Shown in pieces: positions 18,538 to 28,401 of a stretch of 64,000 bases of DNA. How positions within the stretch are numbered: the first letter of the stretch is position 1; each line of letters opens with the position of its first letter. The notes under the pieces are model-generated. The model was not told the DNA's origin. It saw only the letters and a list, made by a program, of their open reading frames with translations, and searched no databases. The position numbers were made by a program, and so were the translations under genes. This DNA comes from an uncultured Thiohalocapsa sp. (GTDB lineage Bacteria > Pseudomonadota > Gammaproteobacteria > Chromatiales > Chromatiaceae): contig NZ_CAJXWY010000008.1 in the NCBI RefSeq assembly GCF_913062725.1, forward strand, positions 20,918 through 84,917. The letters run 5' to 3'.

Positions 18538-19548
18538 ATGTCCACGCAAGAACGCGATGATCAACCGGACACGGCAGATGGGCCGGATGATGAGGACATG
18601 CTGCTCGAGACGGGTGCGGCCGATTCGACATCGGATGACGAAGCCGCGGCCGACGAAGAGGCCGAAGACCACGGTCAGGCGCGCTCTGCCGGGCACCGTT
18701 TCGCTGCCAGTGACAGCGACTTCGACGCCACGCGGTTGTATCTGAACGAGATCGGCGAGTCCCGGCTCCTCACCGCCGAAGAAGAAGTGCATTTTGCGCG
18801 CCTCGCTCAGCAAGGTGACGAGGCGGCGCGCTCACGCATGATCGTGAGCAACCTGCGACTGGTGGTCAAGATCGCCCGCCGTTACCTGAATCGTGGACTC
18901 CCGCTGCTCGATCTCATCGAAGAGGGCAACCTCGGGCTGATCCGGGCGGTTGAGAAGTTCGATCCCGAGCGTGGCTTTCGCTTCTCGACCTATGCCACCT
19001 GGTGGATCCGCCAGACCATGGAGCGGGCCATCATGAATCAGACACGCACCGTGCGTCTGCCCATCCATGTGGTCAAGGAGATCAACGTCTATCTCAGGGC
19101 CACGCGCATGCTGGCCCAGCAGCTGGATCACGAGCCGAGCACCGAGGAGGTCGCCGACCTGCTCGACAAGCCCATCAGCGAGGTCAAGCGCATGCTGGGA
19201 CTGAACGAGCGCATCGCCTCGGTGGACACACCCTACGGCAAGGACGCAGACAAGCCACTGGTGGAGATGCTGACCGATGACAGTGCCCATGACCCGAGCG
19301 ACGACATCCAGGATGCCGATATCCACGCCAACCTGGATCATTGGCTGGACAAGCTGAATGACAAGCAGCGCGAGGTGGTCGAGCGCCGCTTCGGACTGCA
19401 CGGCTACGAGCACTCGACGCTGGAGCGCGTCGCCAACGAGCTCGGCGTCACCCGCGAGCGTGTGCGCCAGATCCAAATGGACGCGCTGCGGCGCCTGCGG
19501 GATATCCTGGAAAAGGAGGGATTCTCCGTCGAGGCCTTCTTCAAGTAG
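18538..19548 (+). CDS. rpoS: RNA polymerase sigma factor RpoS
   Basis: A 336-aa sigma-70 family factor directing stationary-phase and general stress transcription. An acidic N-terminal segment of about 60 residues precedes sigma regions 1.2 ([11 protein letters not shown]), 2 (the [17 protein letters not shown] block), 3 ([15 protein letters not shown]) and 4 ([24 protein letters not shown]). The [29 protein letters not shown] stretch is RpoS-like rather than RpoD-like, and the surE-nlpD context confirms it. ATG 18538 has GGAGGGG upstream. Posttranscriptional control is likely but not visible here. Confidence 0.96.
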   Translation: MSTQERDDQPDTADGPDDEDMLLETGAADSTSDDEAAADEEAEDHGQARSAGHRFAASDSDFDATRLYLNEIGESRLLTAEEEVHFARLAQQGDEAARSRMIVSNLRLVVKIARRYLNRGLPLLDLIEEGNLGLIRAVEKFDPERGFRFSTYATWWIRQTMERAIMNQTRTVRLPIHVVKEINVYLRATRMLAQQLDHEPSTEEVADLLDKPISEVKRMLGLNERIASVDTPYGKDADKPLVEMLTDDSAHDPSDDIQDADIHANLDHWLDKLNDKQREVVERRFGLHGYEHSTLERVANELGVTRERVRQIQMDALRRLRDILEKEGFSVEAFFK

Positions 19549-20006
19549 TGCGCAGCCGGGTCGCCCGGGTCCGATACGGATATCCGAAGCGGGCGTAAAC
19601 GCAATAACCCCATTGCAGGCATTTGTGTTGGCGATCTGTCGCCGGCTGCGGCGCCCGAGCGCGGCTGGGGACGCCGCGTCGACGCTCGGTGGCGAGGGCC
19701 GCAGCCGGAGCCCGGTGTCGAGCCGGCGCGCCGCCAGCGTCGACCCACAAGCCCTCTCAGCGTGGAAATATAGCAGAGAAATAGAGGGTTACGCCGTCGG
19801 GGCTATTCCCGTAGGCGACTGTTCGATATACGAAAAACCCCAGTTCTCCGTGCCGTCCACCAAGCCTGAGTGCTGTCCTCAGCTTGACTTTCGTGCAGTG
19901 ATCAATTGTCATTGCGCCGACTTGGCGTTGTGGTCACAGCGCACGATTTCCAGGGTGGAAAACACCAAGCGAATGTCCTTTTTTCTCTAGTCCGTTAGAG
20001 GGTCCT
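19549..20006. other. Long leader region between rpoS and ccoN
   Basis: A 458-bp non-coding stretch. The right half is clearly more A/T-rich than the surroundings and carries the candidate ccoN promoter at 19884-19912. The left half has only short palindromes such as CGGATATCCG. No tRNA or convincing small gene is visible. Confidence 0.5.
19884..19912 (+). promoter_or_regulatory. Candidate sigma-70 promoter of the cco operon
   Basis: TTGACT (19884-19889, five of six consensus bases) is followed after exactly 17 bases by TGTCAT (19907-19912, four of six). It lies about 95 bases before the ccoN start. A half FNR-type element, ATCAA, sits in the spacer, but no full TTGATnnnnATCAA box is present, so oxygen control through FNR/ANR is not shown. 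Confidence 0.35.
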
Positions 20007-21458
20007 ATGGAAGCCACTGCCGATCGGCTAGCCGAACAAAAATACAGTTTCGACGTGGTACGCTGGTTCACGATCATGGCGGTCGTGTACCTGGTTGTGG
20101 GTGCTGCGGTCGGCGTGTATATCGCCTCCGAGCTCGCCTGGCCATTCCTGAACTTCGACAGTCCCTACCTGTCCTTCGGCCGCCTGCGCCCGGTCCACAC
20201 CAACGCCGTCATCTTCGCCTTCGGCGGCTGTACACTGATGGCTACGGCCTTCTACACCGTCCAGCGCACCTGCGGCGTCCGCCTCTGGAGCGAAAAGCTC
20301 GCCTGGTTCACCTTCTGGGGCTGGAACGCGGTCATCGCACTCGCGGTCATCACGCTGCCCCTGGGCTTCACCCAGGCCAAGGAGTACGCCGAGCTGGAGT
20401 GGCCCATTGACATCCTGATCGCCGTGGTCTGGCTCGCGTTCACGGCCAACTTCGTCATGACCATCGCCATTCGCAAGACGTCGCACATCTATGTGTCGAA
20501 CTGGTTCTTCCTCGGCATGATGGTGATGATCGTCTACCTGCACGTGGTCAACAGTCTCGCCGTCCCCGTGGGCATGTTCAAGTCCTACAGCCTGTTCTCC
20601 GGCGTGCAGGACGCCATGATCCAATGGTGGTGGGGCCATAATGCCGTTGGCTTCTACCTCACCGCAGGCTTCCTCGGCATCATGTACTACTTCGTGCCGA
20701 AGCAGGCCAACCGGCCGATCTACTCCTATCGCCTGTCGGTCATCCACTTCTGGGCGCTGATGTTCGGCTATGTGTGGCTCGGCGCGCATCACCTGCAGTA
20801 CACCGCACTGCCGGACTGGACCGGCTCCCTGGGTGCCGCCGTCTCGCTGGCCATGATCATCCCCTCGTGGGGGGGTGCCGTGAACGGCATGATGACGCTC
20901 TCGGGTGCCTGGGACAAATTGCGCACCGACTACGTGCTGCGCTTCCTGATCATCGCTTTGGCCTTCTATGCCATGTCGACCTTCGAAGGACCGGTGATGT
21001 CGCTGAAGACGGTGAACGCCCTGTCCCATTACACCGATTGGACTATCGGCCATGTGCACTCCGGCGCCCTTGGCTGGGTCGCAGGCATCTCCATCGGTGC
21101 GATCTACCACCTGATGACGCGTCTCTGGCACACCGAGATGTGGTCTGAGAGCCTCGTCAACGTCCACTTCTGGACCGCTACCATCGGTACGGTGATCTAT
21201 GTGGTGGCCATGTGGGTGTCCGGCATCATGCAGGGTCTGATGTGGCGCGCCTACGACGAGTACGGCACCCTTGCATACACCTTCGTCGAGTCTGTGGCAG
21301 CCATGCACCCCTACTACGCCATGCGCGCGGTGGGCGGCGGCATTTTCCTCCTCGGCGCCGTCATCATGCTATTCAACATCCTGATGACCGTGCGTAAGTC
21401 CGCCACCCAGGGCAGCCTGCGCGACGCCCGCGCCACCCTGACACCGGCTGCCGCCTGA
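20007..21458 (+). CDS. ccoN: cbb3-type cytochrome c oxidase catalytic subunit I
   Basis: A 483-aa heme-copper oxidase subunit with about 12 membrane helices; it holds heme b and the heme b3-CuB centre that reduces oxygen and pumps protons. Visible ligands include the [11 protein letters not shown] helix His (heme b), the [16 protein letters not shown] helix (CuB His and the cbb3-type Tyr), the [12 protein letters not shown]is pair, and the late HVHSGALGW heme ligands. Length and motifs match CcoN, not aa3 CtaD. ATG 20007 has GAGGG just upstream. It is first in the structural operon ccoNOQP. Confidence 0.97.
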   Translation: MEATADRLAEQKYSFDVVRWFTIMAVVYLVVGAAVGVYIASELAWPFLNFDSPYLSFGRLRPVHTNAVIFAFGGCTLMATAFYTVQRTCGVRLWSEKLAWFTFWGWNAVIALAVITLPLGFTQAKEYAELEWPIDILIAVVWLAFTANFVMTIAIRKTSHIYVSNWFFLGMMVMIVYLHVVNSLAVPVGMFKSYSLFSGVQDAMIQWWWGHNAVGFYLTAGFLGIMYYFVPKQANRPIYSYRLSVIHFWALMFGYVWLGAHHLQYTALPDWTGSLGAAVSLAMIIPSWGGAVNGMMTLSGAWDKLRTDYVLRFLIIALAFYAMSTFEGPVMSLKTVNALSHYTDWTIGHVHSGALGWVAGISIGAIYHLMTRLWHTEMWSESLVNVHFWTATIGTVIYVVAMWVSGIMQGLMWRAYDEYGTLAYTFVESVAAMHPYYAMRAVGGGIFLLGAVIMLFNILMTVRKSATQGSLRDARATLTPAAA

Positions 21459-21494
21459 TCCCCGGCGCGGTAACGACGAATCTGGAGTACTGCA

Positions 21495-22247
21495 ATGTCC
21501 GACAGCAACACCCCTCCGAAGAACTTCCAGGAGCGCATGGAGCGCAACATCTGGGGCCTGCTCATCGTAGTGGCCATCGTGCTCTCCATCGGTGGCATCG
21601 TCGAGATCGTGCCGCTCTTCTATCTCAAGAGCACCGAAGAGGCGAACCGCTTCCCCGAGATCGTATGGAACAAGGAGAACCCCGGGTCAGAGCCCATCGT
21701 CACCGTGAGCGCCGACGGCAAAGAGCAGTGGAACTGGCAGCCGGGCGACGGCGTCCGTCCCTACACGGCGCTTGAGCTGGCGGGTCGAGATATCTATCAG
21801 CGCGAAGGCTGCTACCTGTGCCACTCCCAGATGGTGCGACCGTTCCGCGATGAGCGCGAGCGCTACGGCCACTACTCGCTCGCCTCGGAGTCCATGTTCG
21901 ACCATCCCTTCCAGTGGGGATCGAAGCGCACCGGGCCAGATATGGCGCGACTCGGCGGTAAATACTCGGACGAGTGGCACCGGCAGCATTTGGTCGATCC
22001 GCAATCGGTGGTACCGGAGTCCGTGATGCCGGCATACCCCTGGTTGGCGGAGCGCGCACTGAAGGGCAAGAAGATGCAGCGACACATGAAAGGACTACGT
22101 GCCATCGGCGTTCCCTACAACGACGCCGATATCGAAAATGCGCCGGCTCTGGTCGATGGCAAGACTGAGATGGATGCGATGATCGCGTACCTCCAGGTCC
22201 TCGGCATCATGGCCAAGCTGGAGCCAGGTGTCGATTACCGTCAATAG
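21495..22247 (+). CDS. ccoO: cbb3-type cytochrome c oxidase monoheme subunit II
   Basis: A 250-aa membrane-anchored c-type cytochrome that passes electrons to CcoN. One N-terminal membrane helix ([21 protein letters not shown], about residues 17-37) is followed by a periplasmic domain with one heme site, CYLCH, at residues 106-110 and the conserved [18 protein letters not shown] block. The distal methionine is probably in VMPAYPWL. It lies 36 bp after ccoN; ccoQ begins two bases after its stop. Confidence 0.96.
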   Translation: MSDSNTPPKNFQERMERNIWGLLIVVAIVLSIGGIVEIVPLFYLKSTEEANRFPEIVWNKENPGSEPIVTVSADGKEQWNWQPGDGVRPYTALELAGRDIYQREGCYLCHSQMVRPFRDERERYGHYSLASESMFDHPFQWGSKRTGPDMARLGGKYSDEWHRQHLVDPQSVVPESVMPAYPWLAERALKGKKMQRHMKGLRAIGVPYNDADIENAPALVDGKTEMDAMIAYLQVLGIMAKLEPGVDYRQ

Positions 22248-22248
22248 C

Positions 22249-22455
22249 ATGTCGGACTATTTCACAACCGACTGGGGCGCGATGACGGTGAGCGACTGGG
22301 CCGGCCTCATCCTCACCGTCGTCATCTTCGTGCTGATGGTAGTCGCCTATTTTCAGGTATTTCGGCCGAAGAATCGCGACAAGCTCGAAGCTCGAAAGCA
22401 CATCCCCTTCGACGAAGATATCGAAGACCTCGGAGATAACGATGGCGGAAAATAA
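22249..22455 (+). CDS. ccoQ: cbb3-type oxidase small subunit CcoQ/FixQ
   Basis: A 68-aa protein with one membrane helix (WAGLILTVVIFVLMVVAYFQVF) and the following RPKNRDKLEARKHIPFDED cytoplasmic tail typical of CcoQ, which stabilises the oxidase complex. The start MSDYFTTDWG at 22249 lies just after the ccoO stop; an in-frame ATG at 22228 would overlap ccoO. Its 3' end overlaps ccoP by 14 bases, a sign of translational coupling. Confidence 0.9.
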   Translation: MSDYFTTDWGAMTVSDWAGLILTVVIFVLMVVAYFQVFRPKNRDKLEARKHIPFDEDIEDLGDNDGGK

Positions 22456-23365
22456 CCCTTTCCCCGGTGAGAACAACACCGGGCATTTCTGGGATGGTAA
22501 CCTGCGGGAACTGAACAACCCGCCACCGCGTTGGTGGATGATCGCCTTCTGGGTCTCAGTCGCCTGGTGGGTGCTGTATGCGATTCTCTATCCCATGTGG
22601 CCGGCACTGCCCGGCATGTCCGATGGCAAGGAAGACTTCACGCCGGGTATCCTCGGCTGGAGCTCGATCAAGGAATACGAGCAGGGGATGGCGCAGGTGC
22701 AGGCCGTCCGCGCCCAGTATGACGAGCAGATCGCGGGCATGTCGCCGGACCAGATCATCGCCGACCCGGGTCTGCTGCAGTACACACTGGCGTCCTCCAA
22801 GGTGCTGTTCGGTGACTACTGCGCGGGCTGTCACGGCAGCGGTGGTCAGGGTAATCCCGGCTACCCGGTGCTCGCCGATGACGACTGGCTCTACGGTGGC
22901 TCTCTGGGTAAGATCACCGAGTCCATCACCAACGGCCGCAAGGGCGCGATGACCGCCCACGCCGCGATCCTCACCGACGACGAGATCGACGGCCTCTCTC
23001 AGTTCGTCGTCGAGCTTGCTGACGGCGGAGGCGGTAGTGAGGCCGGCTGGGCGTTGTATAATGAAAAGGGCTGTAACGCCTGCCACGGTGTCAAGGGCGA
23101 CGGCGTTCTGGCGGAATTGCCCAACGGCGAGGTCGTGACCGTTGGCGCCGCAAACCTCACCGACAGCATCTGGCGATTCCGGCCCGGCGGTTATGAGAGC
23201 GCGAAGCACACCATCAAGTATGGGGTCAACCAGCCCGGGGTGGACGAGACCCGTGACGCGGTCATGCCGGCCTTCTCCAATGTCGGGCAGTTGGAGGGCA
23301 AGCTGACCCCGCAGCAGATCAAGATGCTCACGGTTTACGTCCACCAGCTGGGCGGTGGTCAGTAA
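22442..23365 (+). CDS. ccoP: cbb3-type cytochrome c oxidase diheme subunit III
   Basis: A 307-aa membrane-anchored diheme cytochrome c, the entry point for electrons into the oxidase. The N-terminal FixP signature (NPFPGENNTGHFWDGNLREL, then PPRWW) and a membrane helix are followed by two cytochrome domains with CAGCH at residues 127-131 and CNACH at 211-215. The start overlaps the end of ccoQ. The structural operon continues into a 46-codon membrane protein and then a terminator. Confidence 0.96.
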   Translation: MAENNPFPGENNTGHFWDGNLRELNNPPPRWWMIAFWVSVAWWVLYAILYPMWPALPGMSDGKEDFTPGILGWSSIKEYEQGMAQVQAVRAQYDEQIAGMSPDQIIADPGLLQYTLASSKVLFGDYCAGCHGSGGQGNPGYPVLADDDWLYGGSLGKITESITNGRKGAMTAHAAILTDDEIDGLSQFVVELADGGGGSEAGWALYNEKGCNACHGVKGDGVLAELPNGEVVTVGAANLTDSIWRFRPGGYESAKHTIKYGVNQPGVDETRDAVMPAFSNVGQLEGKLTPQQIKMLTVYVHQLGGGQ

Positions 23366-23444
23366 GGGCTAGTCCGGCAGCCGGCGGGCCTGCCCGCCGG
23401 CGCGACGCCGGTCGGCCACACACACGGGAGCCGAGGAGGAGAGC

Positions 23445-23585
23445 ATGCACCTAGACGCGGTTTTCTGGGGCTCGATTATTAGCGTCGTCATTGCCGTGGT
23501 CATCTTTATTTACCTGGCCTTCAAGGTGGTGAAGCTGATGAACGCGGACGCCGAACGCCATAAGAGCGGCGGCGAGCAGTCCTGA
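23445..23585 (+). CDS. Small single-helix membrane protein at the end of the cco structural operon
   Basis: A 46-aa protein, MHLDAVFWGSIISVVIAVV then more hydrophobic residues to about 32, ending in a charged tail (NADAERHKSGGEQS). It has one predicted membrane helix with N-out/C-in charge bias. A strong ribosome site (GGAGGAGAG) stands just before ATG 23445, and the operon terminator begins 32 bases after the stop, so it is very likely translated with ccoNOQP. I do not recognise it as CcoQ or CcoS. By size and place it could be a CcoM-like accessory subunit of the oxidase; that is inference. Confidence 0.75.
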   Translation: MHLDAVFWGSIISVVIAVVIFIYLAFKVVKLMNADAERHKSGGEQS

Positions 23586-23617
23586 AAAAGACAAACGAGG
23601 AGGACAGGCGGAGCAAC

Positions 23618-23644
23618 GGGGATCGTGCAGATCCCCTTTTTTTT
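23618..23644 (+). terminator. Rho-independent terminator of the ccoNOQP operon
   Basis: A perfect 7-bp stem GGGGATC (23618-23624) / GATCCCC (23630-23636) with a 5-base loop is followed by eight T residues (23637-23644). It separates the oxidase structural genes from ccoG and the assembly genes. Confidence 0.93.
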
Positions 23645-23759
23645 GACGAGTGTGACTGCGGGTCGACGGCGTCGATCGGCTGCGTCGGTGTCGAGTGCGA
23701 AGCGCCGCACCGCCGACGTGATCACGGTTGCGGCCCGCAATTGAACCACGGTGGACCCG

Positions 23760-25196
23760 ATGTCTGAGAGTACTTCCGGTGGCGCCCAGTCTGTGGGCAT
23801 GGACGAGATCTATGCCGAGGCCGAGCAGTGGCATGTCAACACCGGCAACGAGACCATTCATGCCAAGCGCATCCCCGGTCGCTGGCGTACGATCAAGTGG
23901 CTCGCGGCCTCGGTCTGGCTGATCTTTTTCCTCGGGCCATACCTGCGCTGGGACGGTCGGCAGGCGGTGCTGTTCGATATCCCGAACCGTCAGTACCACC
24001 TGTTTGGCGTGACCGTCCTGCCACAAGACTTCTGGATGCTGTCGCTGTTGCTGCTGTTCTTCGCCATTTTGCTGGCCGTCGCAACGGCCCTGGCGGGCCG
24101 CGTCTACTGCGGCTATTTTTGCTTTCAGACCGTGTGGACAGATATCTTCACATTGATCGAGGAGAAGCTTGAAGGTAGTCCAGCCCAGCGCCGCAAGCTG
24201 GCGGAGTCTGCGCTGAGTGCGCGTAAAGTCCGTATCAAGGTCGTGAAACACCTCGCCTGGGTGGCGATCGGCTTCGTAACCGGCTTCAGTTTCGTTGCCT
24301 GGTTCTACGGGGCCGACAAGCTCTGGCAGGATTTCTTTGTCGGCGGAGCCAATGTCGCGGTCTATGCATCGGTGGTGCTGTTCACGGTCGGCACCTATGT
24401 GCTCGCCGGCTGGCTGCGCGAGCAGGTGTGCTTTTGGCTGTGTCCCTACGCCCGTATTCAGGGTGTGATGCTCGATCGCACCACCGTAGTGCCGACCTAC
24501 GACGAGCAGCGTGGCGAGCCCCGCGGGCGCATGCGCAAGGGTGAGACGCAGGCAGCCCAAAGCCTTGGTGACTGCGTCGACTGCAATCAGTGTGTCGCAG
24601 TCTGCCCCACAGGGGTGGACATTCGCAACGGTCAGCAGGAGGGCTGCATCACGTGCGGACTCTGCATCGACGCCTGCAATGCGGTCATGGACAAACTGGG
24701 GCGGCCCCGTGGACTGATTCGCTATGCATCCCTCGACGAGATGGAGGGGCAATCTGTGCCGGCCTTGGCGGCCAGGCCCCGGGTATGGGTGTACGGGACC
24801 ATTCTGGTGCTGGCGCTGTCTGGCATCATTTACGGCTTGTCGTCATTGGCGACCATCGAGCTGAAGGTTCTCCACGAGCGCGCGCCGCTGTTCGTGCAAC
24901 TGAGCGATGGCTCCATTCAGAACAAATACACGTTGAAAGTGCTCAACAAGAGCAGCGAAGACCTCATGGTATCGGTGTCGGTGCAGTCCGCTGTGCCTGT
25001 GACCGTGAGCGGCGCCGAGGAGCCCATTGCCGCCAGGCACGGCGAGGTCAGCCCGGGCATTGTTTTCGTGAAGATCGATCGCACGAATCTTGAGGCGGAG
25101 AACATGCCGCTGACCTTCGTCGCGACGACGACCCTGCCTGACGGCACCGAGGTCGAAGCGATCCGTGAGAGTGCTTTCTTTGGCCCTAAACCCTGA
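23760..25196 (+). CDS. ccoG: cbb3 oxidase accessory protein CcoG (polyferredoxin-like copper reductase)
   Basis: A 478-aa membrane protein with two [4Fe-4S] cluster motifs: Cys272-275-278-282 (GDCVDCNQCVAVCPTG) and Cys296-299-302-306 (CITCGLCIDAC). Five or so membrane helices include Cys pairs (YCGYFCFQTVW, CFWLCPYARIQG) seen in CcoG/RdxA/FixG. A C-terminal Ig-like domain faces the periplasm. The family reduces Cu(II) to Cu(I) for cbb3 assembly. ATG 23760 is preferred to the GTG nine bases earlier. It begins the assembly part of the locus, after the terminator, and probably has its own promoter. Confidence 0.95.
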   Translation: MSESTSGGAQSVGMDEIYAEAEQWHVNTGNETIHAKRIPGRWRTIKWLAASVWLIFFLGPYLRWDGRQAVLFDIPNRQYHLFGVTVLPQDFWMLSLLLLFFAILLAVATALAGRVYCGYFCFQTVWTDIFTLIEEKLEGSPAQRRKLAESALSARKVRIKVVKHLAWVAIGFVTGFSFVAWFYGADKLWQDFFVGGANVAVYASVVLFTVGTYVLAGWLREQVCFWLCPYARIQGVMLDRTTVVPTYDEQRGEPRGRMRKGETQAAQSLGDCVDCNQCVAVCPTGVDIRNGQQEGCITCGLCIDACNAVMDKLGRPRGLIRYASLDEMEGQSVPALAARPRVWVYGTILVLALSGIIYGLSSLATIELKVLHERAPLFVQLSDGSIQNKYTLKVLNKSSEDLMVSVSVQSAVPVTVSGAEEPIAARHGEVSPGIVFVKIDRTNLEAENMPLTFVATTTLPDGTEVEAIRESAFFGPKP

Positions 25197-25221
25197 ACCA
25201 ATCCCGCGAGCTTGGCTGCCC

Positions 25222-25779
25222 ATGCACAACCCGACTATGACCGTCGATGAAAGACCGCGTATGGAGCGAGAAGGCGATCAGCACCCATCCGCCCGCCGCT
25301 GGACCTGGAAAAACCCCTGGGTGATCGGCTGGATCAGCGCAGTGGCCGTGGTGCTCGGCGTCAACATCACCATGGTGGTGCTCGCCATCACCACGAACCC
25401 GGGACTGATTCGCGGCGACTATTACGAGCGGGGTCGCGATGTGGAGCGCACGATCCAGACGCGGCTGGCGGAGGGCCCGCAGTGGACCATCCAGATCGAT
25501 ACACCGGCTGATATCCGTGCAGAAACCGCGAGCAGGGTGCGCTTCGCCGCCGTGGATCAGGTCGGTCAGCCGGTTCGAGCGGAGCAGGTCAGGTACTACG
25601 TCTACCGACCATCGGATGCGGCACGGGACTTCTCCCTGCCCATGACGCAGGTCGGTCCTGGTCTGTTCGAAGCGCAAGTGACCTTCCCATTGGGTGGGAT
25701 CTGGGACACGCTGGTGTCGGTACGCCATGGCGACGAGGAACATAGCTTCGCCGAGCGCATCAGCGTGCTGCATCCTTAA
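25222..25779 (+). CDS. ccoH: FixH-family cbb3 assembly protein
   Basis: A 185-aa protein with one membrane helix (NPWVIGWISAVAVVLGVNITMVVLA, starting near residue 30) and the conserved TNPGLIRGDYYERG segment just after it, the hallmark of FixH/CcoH. The rest is a beta-rich periplasmic domain. The protein is needed for stable cbb3 assembly. Several in-frame starts exist (25222, 25237, 25261); I took 25222, which clears the end of ccoG. ccoI follows after 90 bp that contain an imperfect hairpin (about 25790-25819). Confidence 0.9.
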   Translation: MHNPTMTVDERPRMEREGDQHPSARRWTWKNPWVIGWISAVAVVLGVNITMVVLAITTNPGLIRGDYYERGRDVERTIQTRLAEGPQWTIQIDTPADIRAETASRVRFAAVDQVGQPVRAEQVRYYVYRPSDAARDFSLPMTQVGPGLFEAQVTFPLGGIWDTLVSVRHGDEEHSFAERISVLHP

Positions 25780-25869
25780 ACGGCGCAGTGCCCGGCACGA
25801 CACCGTCCGTGTCGGGCATCCGCGGCGCAAGCCGCTCACATCATTCGTCCAGCAACCGCAGCCGACGTA

Positions 25870-28401
25870 GTGACCGCATACCAGGATAGCGCCCGACTGG
25901 CGCAGGGCGAGCCGGCGCCCGAGCCCTGCTACCACTGCGGCCTGCCCGCCGAGGCGGGCATCAGCGCCGACGTCGGCGGCGGTCTGCGCCACTTCTGCTG
26001 CCAGGGCTGCCGGGCGGTGTGCGAGGCCATCCATGCGGCGGGTCTGCAGGGCTTCTACCGGCGTGCGCCGGAAGGGCAGGTCCTCGGCCCGCCCCCCGAG
26101 CCGCCCAAGGACCTGAAGCTCTACGACCTCGACGAGGTCCAGCAGGAGGTGGTGACGGGCAGCGCCGACGAGCGCGAGGTTAACCTGTTGGTGGAGGGCA
26201 TCCACTGCGCCGCCTGCGTGTGGCTCATCGAGCAGGGACTCGGCGGTGTCGACGGCGTGCGCGAGGCGCGGGTCAACCTCACCGGCCGACGGCTGCGGGT
26301 CAAATGGGACAGCACCCGGGTGCGGCTGTCGGCGCTGCTGCAGCGCCTTGCAGACCTTGGCTATGCCGCCGTCCCCTTCGATCCACAGGCGGCGGAGGGC
26401 AGCATCCAGCGCGAGAACCGCCGCCTGCTCTATCGCATGGCCTTCGCCGGCTTCGCGGCGATGAACCTGATGTGGATCTCCATCGCCCTCTACGCGGGGG
26501 CGGACGAGGGCGAATTCCGCGGCCTGTTCCACTGGATCGGCTTGCTCATCGCCACGCCGACCCTGGCCTACGCCGGCTGGCCGTTCTATGCCGGTGCCTG
26601 GCGCGGGCTGCGGCAACTGCGCCTGGGCATGGATCTACCCATCGCCATCGGCGCATCCATGACCTATCTGTATTCCCTGTACGTCACCCTCACCGGCAGC
26701 GGCCACGTCTATTGGGACACGGTGGTGAACTTCCTGTTCGTCATCCTCGTCGGCCGCTATCTGGAGGCCATGTCCAAGCGCCGTGCGGTGTCCGCCACCC
26801 AGCGCCTGCTGGACCTGCAGCCGCGGGTGGCGACCCTGCTGCGCGAGGGTGAAGAGGCCATCGTGCCCATCCGTGCCGTACGTGCGGGCGACGTCATGTT
26901 GGTGCGCCCCGGCGAGACCATCGCCGCCGACGGCGCGGTCATCCGCGGCCGCTCGCACGTCGACGAGGCCATGCTCACCGGCGAGTCCACGCCCGTGTCC
27001 CGCACGGTGGGCGATCGTGTCTCCGCGGGCACGCTGAACGGCACCGGCAGCCTGGAGGTGCGCGTCGCCGCCGTGCTGCGGGATTCCGCCCTCGGGCGCA
27101 TCGTGGAACTGGTGGAATCCGCCCAGGCCAGCAAGGCGCCCATCCAGTGCACGGCGGATCGCATCGTGCCCTGGTTCGTCGCCGTGACCCTGGCGCTGGC
27201 GGCGGTGACCTTCGGCCTCTGGGTGCGCCAGGACGCCGAGACGGCGCTCATGGCCGCCACCTCGGTGCTCATCATCACCTGCCCCTGTGCCTTTGGCCTC
27301 GCCACGCCCATGGCCATCGCCGTCGCCTCGGGCACCGGCGCCCGTCACGGCATCCTGGTGAAGAACGGCGCCGTGCTCGAGACCCTGTCGGCCATCGGCC
27401 ACTTCGTTTTCGACAAAACCGGCACCCTCACCGAGGGCCGCCCGCGGGTCATCGCAGTAAACGATGCCGAGGGCGACTGGCCGGTGGGCACGCCGGCGGG
27501 CTGGAGCGATGCCCGGCGACGGTTGCTCGCCTGCGCCGCCGCGCTGGAAGTGCACTCGGAGCATCCGGCTGCGCGCGCCGTGGTGGACCTGGCGGCGGCC
27601 GCCGACATTCGCTACAAGGCCTTGACGGTGGACGACTTCACGGCCGCGCCGGGTTATGGCGTCAGCGGGCGGGTAGACGGCAGCCCGGTCATCATCGGCA
27701 CCGCGGACTGGCTGGCGCGCAACGGCGTTGCGCTGACGGCCGGCCTCGCGGACGCGGGTGCCGGCGCCGACAGCGCGGACGGCACCGTCTTCTGTGCCAT
27801 CGATGGCGCGGCGGCCCTGCAACTGACCCTCCGTGACCGCCCGCGCGCCGATGCCGCCGACACCATTCGGGCATTGCGCGCCGAGGGTATCCGCGTGACC
27901 CTGCTCACCGGCGATCGGCGCCGGGTGGCGGAGGCCATCGCCGCGGACGTGGGCGCGGACCAGGTCATCGCCGAGGTGCTGCCCGCCGACAAGGATGCCG
28001 CCATCGCACGCCTGCAGGCCACCGGTGAGCGCGTCGCCATGGTGGGTGACGGCATCAACGACGCCCCGGCGCTGGTGCGCGCGGACGTTGGCATCGCCGT
28101 GGGCAGCGGCACCGACGTGTCCATCGCCAGCGCCGATATCGTGCTCATCACGAGCGAGCTCGGCCGGGTCCGCGATGCCGGTCGCCTGGCGCGGCGCACG
28201 CTGCGGATCATCCGCCAGAACATCGGCCTGTCCATCACCTACAATGTGATCATGGTGCCGCTGGCGATGGCGGCGCTGATCACGCCGCTGGTGGCGGCCA
28301 TCTCCATGCCCTTGAGCTCGCTCGCCGTCATCGGCAACTCCGCGCGTATCCGCCGCCTGGTCGGTGCTGACGGCCCGGGCAATGCTCGCCGCGGCACCTG
28401 A
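25870..28401 (+). CDS. ccoI: Copper-exporting P1B-type ATPase CcoI/FixI
   Basis: An 843-aa heavy-metal P-type ATPase. The N-terminus has a Cys-rich segment (CYHCGLP and CCQGCRAVC, about residues 20-57) typical of FixI, then a heavy-metal domain with GIHCAAC. Eight membrane helices include the metal-site CPC at 471-473. The phosphorylated Asp is D515 in DKTGTLTEG, and the hinge GDGINDAP starts at 726. FixI pumps move copper across the membrane for the cbb3 CuB site rather than for detoxification. Start is GTG 25870. ccoS lies 62 bp downstream. Confidence 0.95.
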   Translation: MTAYQDSARLAQGEPAPEPCYHCGLPAEAGISADVGGGLRHFCCQGCRAVCEAIHAAGLQGFYRRAPEGQVLGPPPEPPKDLKLYDLDEVQQEVVTGSADEREVNLLVEGIHCAACVWLIEQGLGGVDGVREARVNLTGRRLRVKWDSTRVRLSALLQRLADLGYAAVPFDPQAAEGSIQRENRRLLYRMAFAGFAAMNLMWISIALYAGADEGEFRGLFHWIGLLIATPTLAYAGWPFYAGAWRGLRQLRLGMDLPIAIGASMTYLYSLYVTLTGSGHVYWDTVVNFLFVILVGRYLEAMSKRRAVSATQRLLDLQPRVATLLREGEEAIVPIRAVRAGDVMLVRPGETIAADGAVIRGRSHVDEAMLTGESTPVSRTVGDRVSAGTLNGTGSLEVRVAAVLRDSALGRIVELVESAQASKAPIQCTADRIVPWFVAVTLALAAVTFGLWVRQDAETALMAATSVLIITCPCAFGLATPMAIAVASGTGARHGILVKNGAVLETLSAIGHFVFDKTGTLTEGRPRVIAVNDAEGDWPVGTPAGWSDARRRLLACAAALEVHSEHPAARAVVDLAAAADIRYKALTVDDFTAAPGYGVSGRVDGSPVIIGTADWLARNGVALTAGLADAGAGADSADGTVFCAIDGAAALQLTLRDRPRADAADTIRALRAEGIRVTLLTGDRRRVAEAIAADVGADQVIAEVLPADKDAAIARLQATGERVAMVGDGINDAPALVRADVGIAVGSGTDVSIASADIVLITSELGRVRDAGRLARRTLRIIRQNIGLSITYNVIMVPLAMAALITPLVAAISMPLSSLAVIGNSARIRRLVGADGPGNARRGT

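Noticed and set aside
19895..19915. A full FNR/ANR box upstream of ccoN
   Set aside because: Only a half site (ATCAA) is present; the TTGATnnnnATCAA pattern is not met.
25790..25819. Imperfect hairpin between fixH and ccoI as an attenuator
   Set aside because: The stem has a bulge and no T run; the evidence is too thin.
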